This document shows, in pieces, positions 17,788 through 25,993 of a stretch of DNA of 64,000 nucleotides. The translations under genes were made by a program, and so were the position numbers. This DNA comes from Streptomyces sp. H27-C3 (GTDB lineage Bacteria; Actinomycetota; Actinomycetes; Streptomycetales; Streptomycetaceae). The stretch is from NCBI RefSeq assembly GCF_030063415.1, contig NZ_JASITA010000016.1, positions 62,001 to 126,000 on the forward strand, given 5' to 3'. Numbering within the stretch: the stretch's first letter is position 1; every line of letters begins with the position of its first letter. The notes beneath the pieces are model-generated. The model saw only the letters and a program-made list of their open reading frames with translations, ran no database searches and was not told the origin of the DNA.

Positions 17788-18081
17788 TCAGAACTCGTAG
17801 TCGGCGATCACCCACGTGGCGAATTCGCGCCACTGTCCGGCGGCCGCCTGATGGGCCGGGTGTTCGACATAGCGCTTCAGTGCATCGCGGTCCTGTACCG
17901 CCGAGTTGATGGCGAAGTCGTACGCGATGGGCCGGTCGGTGATGTTCCAGGCGCACTCCCAGAACTCCAGCTCGGGGACGACTCCGTCGAGCTCCTGGAA
18001 GGCCTTCACACCGGCGGTGACACGCGGCTCTTCCCGCTGCACGCCGTCATTGAGCTTGAAGAGGACCAGATGGCGGATCAA
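17788..18081 (-). CDS. Dabb-family stress-responsive alpha/beta-barrel protein
   Basis: Translation appears to start at a TTG (18081), which follows CAAGGAGTGCTTC, a strong ribosome site at correct spacing. The 97-residue product (MIRHLVLFKLNDGV ... YVEHPAHQAAAGQWREFATW) is a single dimeric ferredoxin-like Dabb domain. Such proteins are small cytoplasmic enzymes or stress proteins of unclear substrate. It lies upstream of sigF in the same direction. Confidence 0.85.
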   Translation of the reverse strand: MIRHLVLFKLNDGVQREEPRVTAGVKAFQELDGVVPELEFWECAWNITDRPIAYDFAINSAVQDRDALKRYVEHPAHQAAAGQWREFATWVIADYEF

Positions 18082-18110
18082 GAAGCACTCCTTGGAGACG
18101 GAGGGCGCCC

Positions 18111-18200
18111 GGATCGGTCACCGGTCGGTCACTGGATCGGACCGGTCGCTGGAGCAGGTCGGTCACCGGATCGGACCGGTCACTGGAGCAGGTCGGTCAC
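18111..18200. repeat. tandem repeat with ggatcggaccggtc units
   Basis: A unit of about 33 bp (ggatcggaccggtcgctgga ...) occurs twice with shorter partial copies on both sides. It lies between the Dabb gene and the small membrane protein gene. Confidence 0.7.
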
Positions 18201-18361
18201 TGGATCAGTTCGGACATGAACTCGCCGACGCCCTGAGCGGCACTGGCAATGCCTTCGAACCCTACCCCGACAAGATCGGCCGCCCTGTCGGGCGACGTGA
18301 TGATCGTGTACAGCACGAAGACCACGATCACGTACAGCGCGAGCTTCTTGGTTTGTACCAT
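18197..18361 (-). CDS. small membrane protein, conserved in Streptomyces
   Basis: The 54-residue protein starts MVQTKKLALYVIVVFVLYTI after GGGGAGG. One membrane helix is followed by an amphipathic segment (VGVGFEGIASAAQGVGEFMS). The short length, good ribosome site and clean composition support it as real. Function unknown. Confidence 0.7.
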   Translation of the reverse strand: MVQTKKLALYVIVVFVLYTIITSPDRAADLVGVGFEGIASAAQGVGEFMSELIQ

Positions 18362-18569
18362 GCGTGCGGCCTCCCCTGCCGGTCCCCTGTGCAGTCGGGA
18401 GAGTGTATCGGCAGAATCGGCTTGCCCAGAGGTCGCAGCGATCACTCACTCAGCCTTTAAGGACCTATGACCCGCCGATCCGGGCCTTTTGCCCGCCTGT
18501 CGCCCCTCGCGGGAGGCGCAGGATGGATCTCGTCGCCCGGCGGACCTGGCAGGAATCCGCGGGGCGAGG

Positions 18570-18724
18570 AACAGGACCTCACTGCGGGGTCCGGCCGCCG
18601 GCTTCCCCCCTGGTGCGGCCGGACTTGCAGGTCTTGTTCTCATCGGGGGAAGCGGCTTGTCCCCCCGATACCGCGCTTCCCTCGTCCCACGCGAAGGCCC
18701 CGACCACCCCGGTCGGGGTCTTCG
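18570..18724 (+). ncRNA. candidate structured RNA region (three hairpins)
   Basis: The gap 18362-18843 has no convincing gene. It holds three strong hairpins in a row: 18570-18638 (GTCCGGCCGC pairs with GCGGCCGGAC, extended by AACAGGACCT with AGGTCTTGTT), 18643-18668 (TCGGGGG with CCCCCGA), and 18692-18724 (CGAAGGCCCCGACC with GGTCGGGGTCTTCG, terminator-like). The arrangement suits a small RNA with a terminal hairpin, strand uncertain. It is not recognised as RNase P, tmRNA or 6S RNA. Confidence 0.35.
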
Positions 18725-18802
18725 GCTGTTCGTCACCGCGCTGCGAGCCCGTACGGCAGCCCGCGCGCTGTGGAGATCCCGTGCGCGGCGGCCCGTATCA
18801 AC

Positions 18803-18837
18803 GCGAAAGCCCCGATTCAATGAACCGGGGCTTTCGC
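18803..18837 (-). terminator. terminator of tRNA-Ser(CGA)
   Basis: A 12-bp stem GCGAAAGCCCCG / CGGGGCTTTCGC lies 7 bp beyond the 3' end of the tRNA on the minus strand. Confidence 0.8.
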
Positions 18838-18843
18838 TCAGAG

Positions 18844-18930
18844 CGGTAGCGGTGGGATTTGAACCCACGGAGAAGTTGCCCCCTCACACGCTTTCGAGGC
18901 GTGCTCCTTAGGCCGCTCGGACACGCTACC
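18844..18930 (-). tRNA. tRNA-Ser (CGA)
   Basis: The acceptor GGTAGCG pairs with CGCTACC. The anticodon stem CACGC/GCGTG carries loop CTCGAAA, anticodon CGA. A long variable arm confirms serine. Confidence 0.95.
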
Positions 18931-19032
18931 GAGAGAGAGCTTAGCCCACGGTGGGCCGTGCTCCGAAATCCGTTCCGGCAGGTGCCCGCGCGACCGTATC
19001 CGGACGCGCCGACAGCCCGTTCCCGGCCCGCC

Positions 19033-19596
19033 CTAGCGGTCCCGGAAGAAGGCGGTCAGCTGAGCCGAGCACTCCGCTTCGAGTACGCCGGCGACGACCT
19101 CGGGCCGGTGATTGAGCCGCCGGTCCCGTACGGCGTCCCAGAGCGACCCGGCCGCGCCCGCCTTCTCGTCGAGCGCGCCGTAGACCACCCGGTCCACCCG
19201 GGACTGGACGAGCGCCCCCGCGCACATCGTGCACGGCTCCAGCGTCACGACCAGTGTGCAGCCGGTCAGCCGCCAGCCGCCGAGCTTCCCGGCCGCCCTG
19301 CGGATGGCCAGAACCTCGGCGTGCGCCGTCGGGTCGCCCGTCGCCTCGCGCTCGTTGTGGCCCGCGGCGAGCAGCGAGCCGTCGGGAGCCAGCAGGACGG
19401 CGCCGACCGGCACATCGCCGGCCTCTGCCGCCCGTGCCGCCTCGTCCAGGGCGAGACGCATCGGCGCCTGCCAGGGATCACGTACCGGGTCGGGTACTGG
19501 ATCAACTACTGGGTCGGGTGGGGCATCGGTATCGGTATCGGCATCGGGTCGTGGGTCGGGTGCCGGCCGATCAGGTACTGGATGAGCCGCGGCCAC
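19033..19596 (-). CDS. tadA: tRNA-specific adenosine deaminase
   Basis: The enzyme converts A34 to inosine in tRNA-Arg(ACG), whose gene is at 4291-4363. The GTG start overlaps the last base of the upstream stop (TAGTG), implying coupled translation. The deaminase core has zinc motifs THAE (PTAHAEVLAIRRAA) and PCTMC (LEPCTMCAGALVQ). The N-terminal 45 residues are an Asp/Pro-rich extension with short TDTD and DPVPDPV repeats (from the ggtatcggtatcgg repeats near 19525), so the 187-residue protein is longer than the typical 150. A downstream ATG at residue 46 is the alternative start. Confidence 0.95.
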   Translation of the reverse strand: MAAAHPVPDRPAPDPRPDADTDTDAPPDPVVDPVPDPVRDPWQAPMRLALDEAARAAEAGDVPVGAVLLAPDGSLLAAGHNEREATGDPTAHAEVLAIRRAAGKLGGWRLTGCTLVVTLEPCTMCAGALVQSRVDRVVYGALDEKAGAAGSLWDAVRDRRLNHRPEVVAGVLEAECSAQLTAFFRDR

Positions 19597-20144
19597 TACT
19601 GGACGGTCTCCAGTACGTCGGCGGCGCCCAGGACGTCGGCGATCTCGGTGAGCGCATCCGTGTCGAGCGCCAGCAGTTCCTTCTCGGACAGACCGAGGTC
19701 CACCAGGACCCCCGCGTCGCCGAGCGGGCCCGCCGGTACGACAGCACTGTCGCCCGGCGTGCTCTCCTCCCCGTTATCCTCCACTTCCGTTTCCTGGTCC
19801 GGCTCGCCGTCCTCGGTCCCGTCGAGGTCGACGAGTTCCTCCAGGGCGTCCGGATCCTCGGGGTCGCGGCCGAGCAACTCGTCGGTGAGCAGGATCTCCC
19901 CGTACGAGGAACGGGCGGCCGCGGCCGCGTCCGAGACATAGATACGCGGATCCTCCTCGCCGTCCACCCGGACGAGGCCGAACCATGCGTCTTCCTGCTC
20001 GATGAAGACGATCACCGTGTCGTCGTCGACCGTGGCCTCTCGGGCCAGATCGGTCAGGTCGGACAGGGTCTCCACATCGTCGAGCTCCGTGTCGCTCGCT
20101 TTCCACCCGTCTTCGGTGCGCGCGAGCAGTGCGGCGAAGTACAC
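19596..20144 (-). CDS. tRNA adenosine deaminase-associated protein
   Basis: The GTG at 20144 follows GGGAGAGTCAC. The 182-residue product is strongly acidic (VYFAALLARTEDGWKASDTE ... LLGRDPEDPDALEELVDLDG). Its gene overlaps tadA by one base. Actinobacterial genomes commonly pair this family with tadA, hence the name; the biochemical role is not established. Confidence 0.85.
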   Translation of the reverse strand: MYFAALLARTEDGWKASDTELDDVETLSDLTDLAREATVDDDTVIVFIEQEDAWFGLVRVDGEEDPRIYVSDAAAAARSSYGEILLTDELLGRDPEDPDALEELVDLDGTEDGEPDQETEVEDNGEESTPGDSAVVPAGPLGDAGVLVDLGLSEKELLALDTDALTEIADVLGAADVLETVQ

Positions 20145-20460
20145 CGTGACTCTCCCACTGGTCTTGAGAAGTGCCGGTTGGAAGTCCTCCCGGCCGGAGG
20201 GTGTCGCTGGGCGGGGGAAACCGTTTTGCAGCTCCGGGCCCTGCCCACTCGGAATCGTGGCAGAAACGAAGGCTGAGCGAGAGGTCTTCCGCTCTTGCGT
20301 CGTGTACCAGTCCTGACGGATTCGCATCGGAGCCCCCATCGAGTCCCCTCGGTTTCCCGAGCAGGAGTCCCCGGCGAGGGTGCCCGGCAGGGGCTCAGCT
20401 TGGGCTCAGTAGACGTCCGGCAGGCGCTCGGGTAGGCCCCTCGGGCCTGCTGGGCGGCCG

Positions 20461-20658
20461 CTACCAGCGGAAGGTGCGCATCCGCATCTGCTGACGCATC
20501 CGCGCGGCGCGGGCCGTGCGCGGCTTCACCCGGTCGCGCAGCTCCTTGGCCTCGTTCAGTTCGCGCAGGAAGTGGGCGCGTCGCCGCCTTCGGTCGGCCT
20601 CGCTCTCCGGCTTCGGCTGCTGGTCCCGCGTCTGCTCGGGCTCTTCCCCGTCCCGCAT
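20461..20658 (-). CDS. small basic protein
   Basis: The 65-residue product (MRDGEEPEQTRDQQPKPESE ... RMRQQMRMRTFRW) has an acidic N-terminus and an Arg-rich helix, with GGGGTGG upstream. It lies between the tadA unit and the divergent upp gene. It could be an RNA- or DNA-binding peptide. Function unknown. The gap 20145-20460 upstream of the tadA unit shows nothing else supported. Confidence 0.6.
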   Translation of the reverse strand: MRDGEEPEQTRDQQPKPESEADRRRRRAHFLRELNEAKELRDRVKPRTARAARMRQQMRMRTFRW

Positions 20659-20762
20659 CGGCCACACCACCCCACGCTGGGTACTCGTGCACCCCACCTT
20701 CCCCCCGGACAGGGGGTTGATGCCAGCGCAGCGAGGTCTTGGGCCCGGTTACTGTTGTGGGC

Positions 20763-21398
20763 ATGCGGATCAATGTCGTCGACCACCCGCTGGTCGCGCA
20801 CAAACTCACCACGCTGCGCGACAAGCGCACCGACTCTGCGACCTTCCGGCGCCTCGCCGACGAGCTGGTCACCCTGCTCGCGTACGAGGCCACCCGGGAC
20901 GTGCGCACCGAGCAGGTCGACATCGACACCCCGGTGTCGAGGACGACGGGTGTGAAGCTGTCCTACCCGCGCCCCCTGGTCGTACCGATCCTGCGGGCCG
21001 GCCTCGGCATGCTCGACGGCATGGTCCGGCTGCTGCCGACCGCCGAGGTGGGCTTCCTCGGCATGGTCCGCAACGAGGAGACCCTGGAGGCCTCCACCTA
21101 CGCCACCCGGATGCCGGAGGACCTCTCCGGCCGCCAGGTGTACGTGCTGGACCCGATGCTGGCCACCGGCGGCACCCTCGTCGCGGCGATCCGCGAGCTG
21201 ATCAAGCGCGGTGCGGACGATGTGACGGCGGTCGTGCTGCTGGCCGCGCCCGAGGGCGTGGAGGTCATGGAGCGCGAGCTCGCCGGTACGCCGGTCACCG
21301 TGGTCACCGCGTCGGTCGACGAGCGCCTCAACGAGCACGGCTACATCGTCCCGGGCCTCGGCGACGCGGGCGACCGGATGTACGGCTCGGCCGAATAG
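20763..21398 (+). CDS. upp: uracil phosphoribosyltransferase
   Basis: The cytoplasmic salvage enzyme forms UMP from uracil and PRPP. The ATG at 20763 gives 211 residues (MRINVVDHPLVAHKLTTLRD), the normal family length. The PRPP loop is VYVLDPMLATGGT, and the uracil-binding C-terminal end has VPGLGDAGDRMYGS. It is a stand-alone gene with a terminator-like inverted repeat 28 bp downstream. Confidence 0.97.
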   Translation: MRINVVDHPLVAHKLTTLRDKRTDSATFRRLADELVTLLAYEATRDVRTEQVDIDTPVSRTTGVKLSYPRPLVVPILRAGLGMLDGMVRLLPTAEVGFLGMVRNEETLEASTYATRMPEDLSGRQVYVLDPMLATGGTLVAAIRELIKRGADDVTAVVLLAAPEGVEVMERELAGTPVTVVTASVDERLNEHGYIVPGLGDAGDRMYGSAE

Positions 21399-21426
21399 CC
21401 GGTCCGCACATCAGCAGTGCCGGTCC

Positions 21427-21452
21427 GTACGTCAGCGGTACTGCTGACGTAC
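21427..21452. terminator. stem-loop between convergent upp and LytR_C genes
   Basis: GTACGTCAGC and GCTGACGTAC make a perfect 10-bp stem with a 6-nt loop. The gap 21399-21516 holds further partial copies of cgtcagcggt, so the structure may also be a repeat product. Confidence 0.55.
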
Positions 21453-21516
21453 ATCGGCGGTACCGCCCCGTACGCCGGCAGTGCTGTCCCGCACGTCAGC
21501 GGTCCTGAGCAGTACT

Positions 21517-22164
21517 TCAGCACTTCGCGGAGGGCGCGGGGGCGGGCCGGGCCAGTGCGGCCAGGGCCGCGTCCGCGTCCTTCTCCGTGTCCAGCTTCTT
21601 GAAGGCCGTGCCGAGGATCATGTCGACCTCGGTGCCCGTGCGGGCGTCGGCCTTCTGCTCCGCCTTCTTCAGCTGCGTCCCGAGAACGGGCAGCACGCCG
21701 GCCACGTCCTTGGGGGCGCCCAGCAGTATTCCGGTGCCCTTGACCTTCTTGTCGTACTCGGAAGGGGCGTTTCCGACCTTGCCGATGGCGAAGCCGCGCT
21801 TCTTCAGCTCGTCGGCCGTCTCCTTGGCGAGGCCACCGCGCGGCGTCGCGTTGTAGACGTTGACCTTGATCTTGCCCGGTTGGGGCAGGGTCTTGGCCGA
21901 CGCGGTCGACGTCGATGGGGAGGCCTGCGGCGCGGAGGGCTTGCAGTCGTCCTTCTTGCGGCCGGACGCCGTGGTCTTCTTCTCACCGCCCGTGAAGACG
22001 TCGATGAGCTGCAGTGTCCCCCAGCCGACCAGGCCGAGGGCCAGGACCGAGGCCACCACTACGAGGACGATCCTGCGTCGGTGACGAGGGCGGCGCATAC
22101 GCGGGAACTTGTCGCCCGTGATGCGGTACTTTCCGCCCATGCCCGGGGGAGTCAGCATGCTCAT
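21517..22164 (-). CDS. LytR C-terminal domain membrane protein
   Basis: The 215-residue protein has a basic cytoplasmic N-terminus (PRMRRPRHRRRI), one membrane helix (VLVVVASVLALGLVGWGTLQ) and an external LytR_C domain (IKVNVYNATPRGGLAKETAD ... ILLGAPKDVAGVLPVLGTQL). It lacks the LCP catalytic domain, so it is probably an accessory factor in the cell envelope. The start may be MSM or the third residue. Confidence 0.9.
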   Translation of the reverse strand: MSMLTPPGMGGKYRITGDKFPRMRRPRHRRRIVLVVVASVLALGLVGWGTLQLIDVFTGGEKKTTASGRKKDDCKPSAPQASPSTSTASAKTLPQPGKIKVNVYNATPRGGLAKETADELKKRGFAIGKVGNAPSEYDKKVKGTGILLGAPKDVAGVLPVLGTQLKKAEQKADARTGTEVDMILGTAFKKLDTEKDADAALAALARPAPAPSAKC

Positions 22165-22333
22165 GGGCGCAGCGTAGTGCGCTCATAAGGCGATTCCTAC
22201 TAAATGATCAACGACTGACCGGCACTCCAACCCAAAAGGCCCAATTGGGGGTTGACCGGGCGCACCGAATGGAGCACCGGGCGGGGCCCGAGGCGGGTGC
22301 CCCGGCCGCTCGGTGGTGCGTCGGGCGGCGCGG

Positions 22334-22636
22334 TCAGATGCCGTCGAGTTCGAGGACGCGGGCGTGCAGCACCTGGCGCTGCTGGAGCGCGGCGCGGACC
22401 GCGCGGTGCAGTCCGTCCTCCAGGTAGAGGTCGCCCTGCCACTTCACGACATGCGCGAAGAGGTCGCCGTAGAAGGTCGAGTCCTCGGCGAGCAGCGTTT
22501 CGAGATCCAGCTGGCCCTTGGTGGTGACGAGCTGGTCGAGGCGGACCGGGCGTGGCGCGACATCCGCCCACTGGCGGGTGCTTTCCCGGCCGTGGTCGGG
22601 GTATGGCCGGCCGTTTCCGATGCGCTTGAAGATCAC
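22334..22636 (-). CDS. conserved actinobacterial 100-residue protein
   Basis: The product (MIFKRIGNGRPYPDHGREST ... AEDSTFYGDLFAHVVKWQGD) includes WQGDLYLEDGLHRAVRAALQ, reminiscent of a ParB/Srx-like IDGHHR segment. Databases sometimes label such proteins VapB-like, but no toxin gene is adjacent. Highly conserved composition and normal coding bias support a real gene. Function unknown. Confidence 0.75.
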   Translation of the reverse strand: MIFKRIGNGRPYPDHGRESTRQWADVAPRPVRLDQLVTTKGQLDLETLLAEDSTFYGDLFAHVVKWQGDLYLEDGLHRAVRAALQQRQVLHARVLELDGI

Positions 22637-22724
22637 ACGGAAAGCCTACCGGGCAAGCGCCTCCGGGCGCAGCCATGAGGCAGGGGTGCAAAGGTCGTAT
22701 TCAGCGTCAGAACGGGAGCAAATC

Positions 22725-24332
22725 ATGAGCGGAAGTACCCCCTCCGGTGACTCCGGCGGTTCGGCTGACGATGTGGCGGCCATCGCCGCGGGTTACGCCT
22801 TCACCGGACCGGCCCTCGAACTGGGCGCCCTGCTCTGGGAGGGCGCGTGTCTGCCGGATACCCAGATCCGCATCCCCCTGTCCATGCTCAACCGGCACGG
22901 GCTCGTCGCCGGGGCCACCGGCACGGGCAAGACCAAGACGCTCCAGCTGATCGCCGAGCAGCTGTCGGCGCAGGGTGTCCCGGTCTTTCTGGCCGATGTG
23001 AAGGGCGATGTGTCGGGTATTTCCGCGCCCGGTGAGGACGGCGAGAAGGTACGCGAGCGGGCCGGCCAGGTCGGGCAGACGTGGGAGGCGACGGGCTTCC
23101 CCTGTGAGTTCTACGCGCTGGGCGGGATCGGGCCCGGCATCCCGCTGCGGGCCACGGTCACCAGCTTCGGCCCGGTGCTGCTGTCGAAGGTGCTCCAGCT
23201 CAATCAGACGCAGGAGCAGTCCCTCGGGCTGATCTTCCATTACGCCGACTCCAAGGGCCTGGAGCTGGTGGACCTGAAGGATCTGCGGGCCGTGGTCGCC
23301 TTCCTGGTGTCGGACACCGGAAAGGCCGAGCTCAAGGGCATCGGCGGGCTCTCGTCGGTGACGGCCGGGGTGATCCTGCGGGCGCTGACGGCGTTCGAGC
23401 AGCAGGGCGCGAGCGACTTCTTCGCGGAGCCGGAGTTCGACACGAGCGAGTTCCTGCGGTCGGCGCCGGACGGGCGGGGGCTGGTCTCCGTACTGGAGCT
23501 GCCCGCCGTGCAGGGCAAGCCGCAGCTCTTCTCGACGTTCCTGATGTGGCTGCTCGCGGACCTCTTCAACGATCTGCCGGAGGTCGGCGACCTCGACCGG
23601 CCCAAGCTGGTCTTCTTCTTCGACGAGGCGCATCTGCTGTTCAACGGCGCCTCGAAGGCGTTCCTGGAGTCGATCACGCAGACGGTGCGGCTGATCCGTT
23701 CGAAGGGGATCGGGATCTTCTTCGTCACGCAGACGCCGAAGGACGTGCCCGGGGACGTCCTCGCGCAGCTCGGCAACCGGGTGCAGCACGCGCTGCGGGC
23801 CTTCACCCCTGACGATGCGAAGGCCCTGAAGGCGACCGTACGAACTTTCCCCCATTCGGAGTACGACCTCGAGGAGTTGCTGACGGCGCTCGGCACCGGC
23901 GAAGCGGTGATCACCGTCCTGAGCGAGAAGGGCGCCCCGACCCCGGTCGCCGCGACCCGGCTGCGCGCGCCCGAATCGCTGATGGGCCCGGTCGACGCGG
24001 CGGCGCTGGAGCAGTCGGTGAAGGCGTCGCCGCTCTACGGGCGGTACGCGGAGCCGGTGGACCGCGAATCGGCGTACGAGAAGCTCACGGCGAAGCAGCA
24101 GACCGCGGACGCGGAGGCGGTTCGGGTGGCGCTGGAGGCGGAGCAGGCGAAGGAACGGGCCGACGCCGCGAGCCAGGCGTCGCGGCCGCAGAAGGCCAAG
24201 AAGGGGGATGCGTCGCTCGCCGAGCAGGTGGTGGACAGCGGCGTCTTCACGTCACTGGCCCGGTCGATCGGGACGCAGCTGGGACGCGAGATCTCCCGGT
24301 CGATCTTCGGGACGGCACGGCGGAGGCGGTGA
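22725..24332 (+). CDS. HerA-like/DUF853 ATPase
   Basis: The ATG at 22725 follows AACGGGAGC. The 535-residue protein has Walker A GATGTGKTKT (about 65) and Walker B LVFFFDEAHLLF (about 300), with the long insertion typical of DUF853 (FASTA type KVLQLNQTQEQSLGLIFHYA). This family belongs to the FtsK-HerA superfamily of motor ATPases and probably acts on DNA or protein complexes. The C-terminus is basic and Ala-rich. It stands alone with a large terminator-like hairpin downstream. Confidence 0.9.
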   Translation: MSGSTPSGDSGGSADDVAAIAAGYAFTGPALELGALLWEGACLPDTQIRIPLSMLNRHGLVAGATGTGKTKTLQLIAEQLSAQGVPVFLADVKGDVSGISAPGEDGEKVRERAGQVGQTWEATGFPCEFYALGGIGPGIPLRATVTSFGPVLLSKVLQLNQTQEQSLGLIFHYADSKGLELVDLKDLRAVVAFLVSDTGKAELKGIGGLSSVTAGVILRALTAFEQQGASDFFAEPEFDTSEFLRSAPDGRGLVSVLELPAVQGKPQLFSTFLMWLLADLFNDLPEVGDLDRPKLVFFFDEAHLLFNGASKAFLESITQTVRLIRSKGIGIFFVTQTPKDVPGDVLAQLGNRVQHALRAFTPDDAKALKATVRTFPHSEYDLEELLTALGTGEAVITVLSEKGAPTPVAATRLRAPESLMGPVDAAALEQSVKASPLYGRYAEPVDRESAYEKLTAKQQTADAEAVRVALEAEQAKERADAASQASRPQKAKKGDASLAEQVVDSGVFTSLARSIGTQLGREISRSIFGTARRRR

Positions 24333-24398
24333 GGTGAGGGGCGGGGCGAGAAGGTGAGGGGCGGTGAGGTGAGGTGACGGGCGGTGCCCGGAGCTGCT

Positions 24399-24474
24399 GT
24401 GCGCCCGGGGCGGGGAGGGGGTGGGGCGGGGCTTTCTGGCGGCCCTCCGCCCGTCCCCGCCCCTCCCGGCGCAC
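24399..24474 (+). terminator. large GC-rich hairpin after the HerA-like gene
   Basis: GTGCGCC at 24399 and GGCGCAC ending 24474 open a long stem that continues through GGGGCGGGGA and TCCCCGCCCC with one bulge. It lies 67 bp past the stop. The preceding 60 bp are simple gaggtgaggggcgg repeats. Confidence 0.55.
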
Positions 24475-24484
24475 CGCCTGGGGC

Positions 24485-24534
24485 TTACGACCTCGGGGGC
24501 GTGGATCAGCGCTCCATTGCCCCCGAGGTCGTAA
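24485..24534. repeat. 50-bp palindromic element (copy b, complete)
   Basis: Perfect 16-bp inverted arms (ttacgacctcgggggc at 24485-24500 and its complement at 24519-24534) enclose an 18-nt centre. It lies between convergent genes, where it could also act as a bidirectional terminator. The same arm recurs at 7795 and 58003-58180, marking a dispersed family. Confidence 0.85.
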
Positions 24535-24554
24535 TCCGTGGGCCATGACGCGGA

Positions 24555-25139
24555 CTATTCCGCGGCCTTCTTGGCCGCCTGCTTCGCTGCCTGCTTGAAC
24601 GCGCGGACCTTGGCCAGGGACTCCGGGCCCGTGATGTCCGCCGCCGAGCGGTAAGCGCCCGCGTCGCCGTACGCTCCGGCCGCCTCCCGCCAGCCCTTCG
24701 GCTTCACCCCGAGCTGCTTGCCGAGGAGCGCCAGGAAGATTTGGGACTTCTGCTTGCCGAAGCCGGGCAGCTCGTTCAGCCGCCTCAGCAGCTCCTCGCC
24801 GGTGGCGACATCGCGCCACACCGCACTCGCGTCGCCGTCGTAGTGCTCGACCAGGTACTGGCACAGCTGCTGCACGCGCTTGGCCATGGAGCCCGGGTAG
24901 CGGTGCACTGCGGGCTTGGCCGACAGGAGCGACGCGAAGGCCTCGGGGTCGTACGCGGCGATCTGGTGGGCGTCCAGGTCGTCGCCGCCCACCCGCTGGG
25001 TGATCGTGTACGGGCCCGCGAACGCCCATTCCATCGGCACCTGCTGGTCCAGGAGCATGCCGACCAGGTCGGCGAGCGGGCTGCGGCCGAGCAGTTCGTC
25101 GGCCTCCGGCTGCTGGGCGATTCGCATGACGGTGCTCAT
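24555..25139 (-). CDS. HhH-GPD type base-excision repair glycosylase
   Basis: The ATG at 25139 (MSTVMRIAQQPEADELLGRS) gives 194 residues. The conserved LLDQQVPMEWAFAGPYTI segment and helix-hairpin-helix LNELPGFGKQKSQIFLALLG are typical of a compact actinobacterial HhH-GPD family thought to excise damaged bases. The C-terminus is Lys/Ala-rich. It is convergent with the HerA-like gene. The assignment to a particular lesion is not possible. Confidence 0.85.
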   Translation of the reverse strand: MSTVMRIAQQPEADELLGRSPLADLVGMLLDQQVPMEWAFAGPYTITQRVGGDDLDAHQIAAYDPEAFASLLSAKPAVHRYPGSMAKRVQQLCQYLVEHYDGDASAVWRDVATGEELLRRLNELPGFGKQKSQIFLALLGKQLGVKPKGWREAAGAYGDAGAYRSAADITGPESLAKVRAFKQAAKQAAKKAAE

Positions 25140-25214
25140 CCATCCATGGTCGCCCACGACCGCCGGGACCGGCCAGCGGAGCCCATGGCACCTGCCTCAC
25201 TCACCCGCCCCGCT

Positions 25215-25405
25215 CACCCGGGCGGCCCACCTCCGCTGGTCGCAGCGGGTGGACACCACCGGCTTCATCAAGGGCGGCCACCTCACCGTCACCACCGGGG
25301 CCGACGGCTCCACTGCCACCTGCACCGTCACTGTGGACGGAGGGAAGCCGAGGACCTCCACAGCCAGCGGCCGTTCGCGACCGCCATCTGTGACGGCTTC
25401 CGCAG
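25215..25405 (+). pseudogene. fragment of a MmpS-like secreted protein gene
   Basis: A beta-rich stretch LRWSQRVDTTGFIKGGHLTV ... TCTVTVDGGKPRTSTASG matches the C-terminal half of MmpS/transport-accessory type lipoproteins. After about 25365 the homologous end (RPFATAICDGF) continues in a different frame. The N-terminal part, signal and lipobox are missing. It is a frameshifted relic. Confidence 0.5.
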
Positions 25406-25440
25406 CCGTCCGCAGCCGTCCGCAGCGACCCGGCCGGCCG

Positions 25441-25611
25441 CTACCCGCCGACGTACTGCCGCAGGTGCTCCGCCGTCAGTGTCCGGCCGGTCGCGACCAA
25501 CTCGGCCGGGGTGCCGGTGAAGACGACCTCGCCGCCGTCGTGGCCCGCGCACGGGCCCAGGTCGATGAGCCAGTCGGTGTGGGCCATGACGTCGTACTCG
25601 CGCCGGATCTC
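25441..25611 (-). pseudogene. 3' fragment of a UvrA-like excinuclease ATPase gene
   Basis: The frame reads DVMAHTDWLIDLGPCAGHDG and EVVFTGTPAELVATGRTLTA before the stop, the C-terminal end of UvrA-family proteins including drug-resistance paralogs. The remaining ~700 residues are absent; upstream sequence turns into short ccgaccgtgctcc repeats. It is a 5'-truncated relic. Confidence 0.7.
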
Positions 25612-25993
25612 CCGACCGTGCTCCCGACCGTGCTTCCGACCGCCCCCTGGGCGAAGTTCGGACGTTCCTCGGCTGCTCCGGGCTCGATTTCCCTGGGCGG
25701 CCTCGGAGTTTTCGGCTATATTCGGCCGTTCGCTACCGATTCGGACCGCACTTTCCACCCGCTCCTGCGACGTGACACATGCAAGAGGTGAGTGCGCTCG
25801 CGCATTCAGGCGCATCCTTGGCCCTGCGATCGCACTACCGGGGAGGGGTACAAGGTGGCCTTTGTGGGGCACGATGACGACATATCACTCTGTGCCGCCC
25901 CAGACCCCGGTGGCGCGGCGCGCAAGCTCCGTCACCGGTTCCGCGTAGCGGTCGGTGACGCCTCAAGCCTGAGCAGAATGCCGGGGGTTGGCC

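Noticed and set aside
18480..18700. Cobalamin or other known riboswitch
   Set aside because: A CACTGCGGGG stretch first suggested one, but the B12 box and the usual core are absent and no downstream vitamin gene exists.
18446..18868. Minus-strand frame overlapping tRNA-Ser(CGA)
   Set aside because: It reads through the tRNA 3' end and a terminator, and has no protein-like composition.
22334..22636. VapB antitoxin of a toxin-antitoxin pair
   Set aside because: No toxin gene is adjacent and the sequence does not show an antitoxin DNA-binding fold; kept as an unknown conserved protein.
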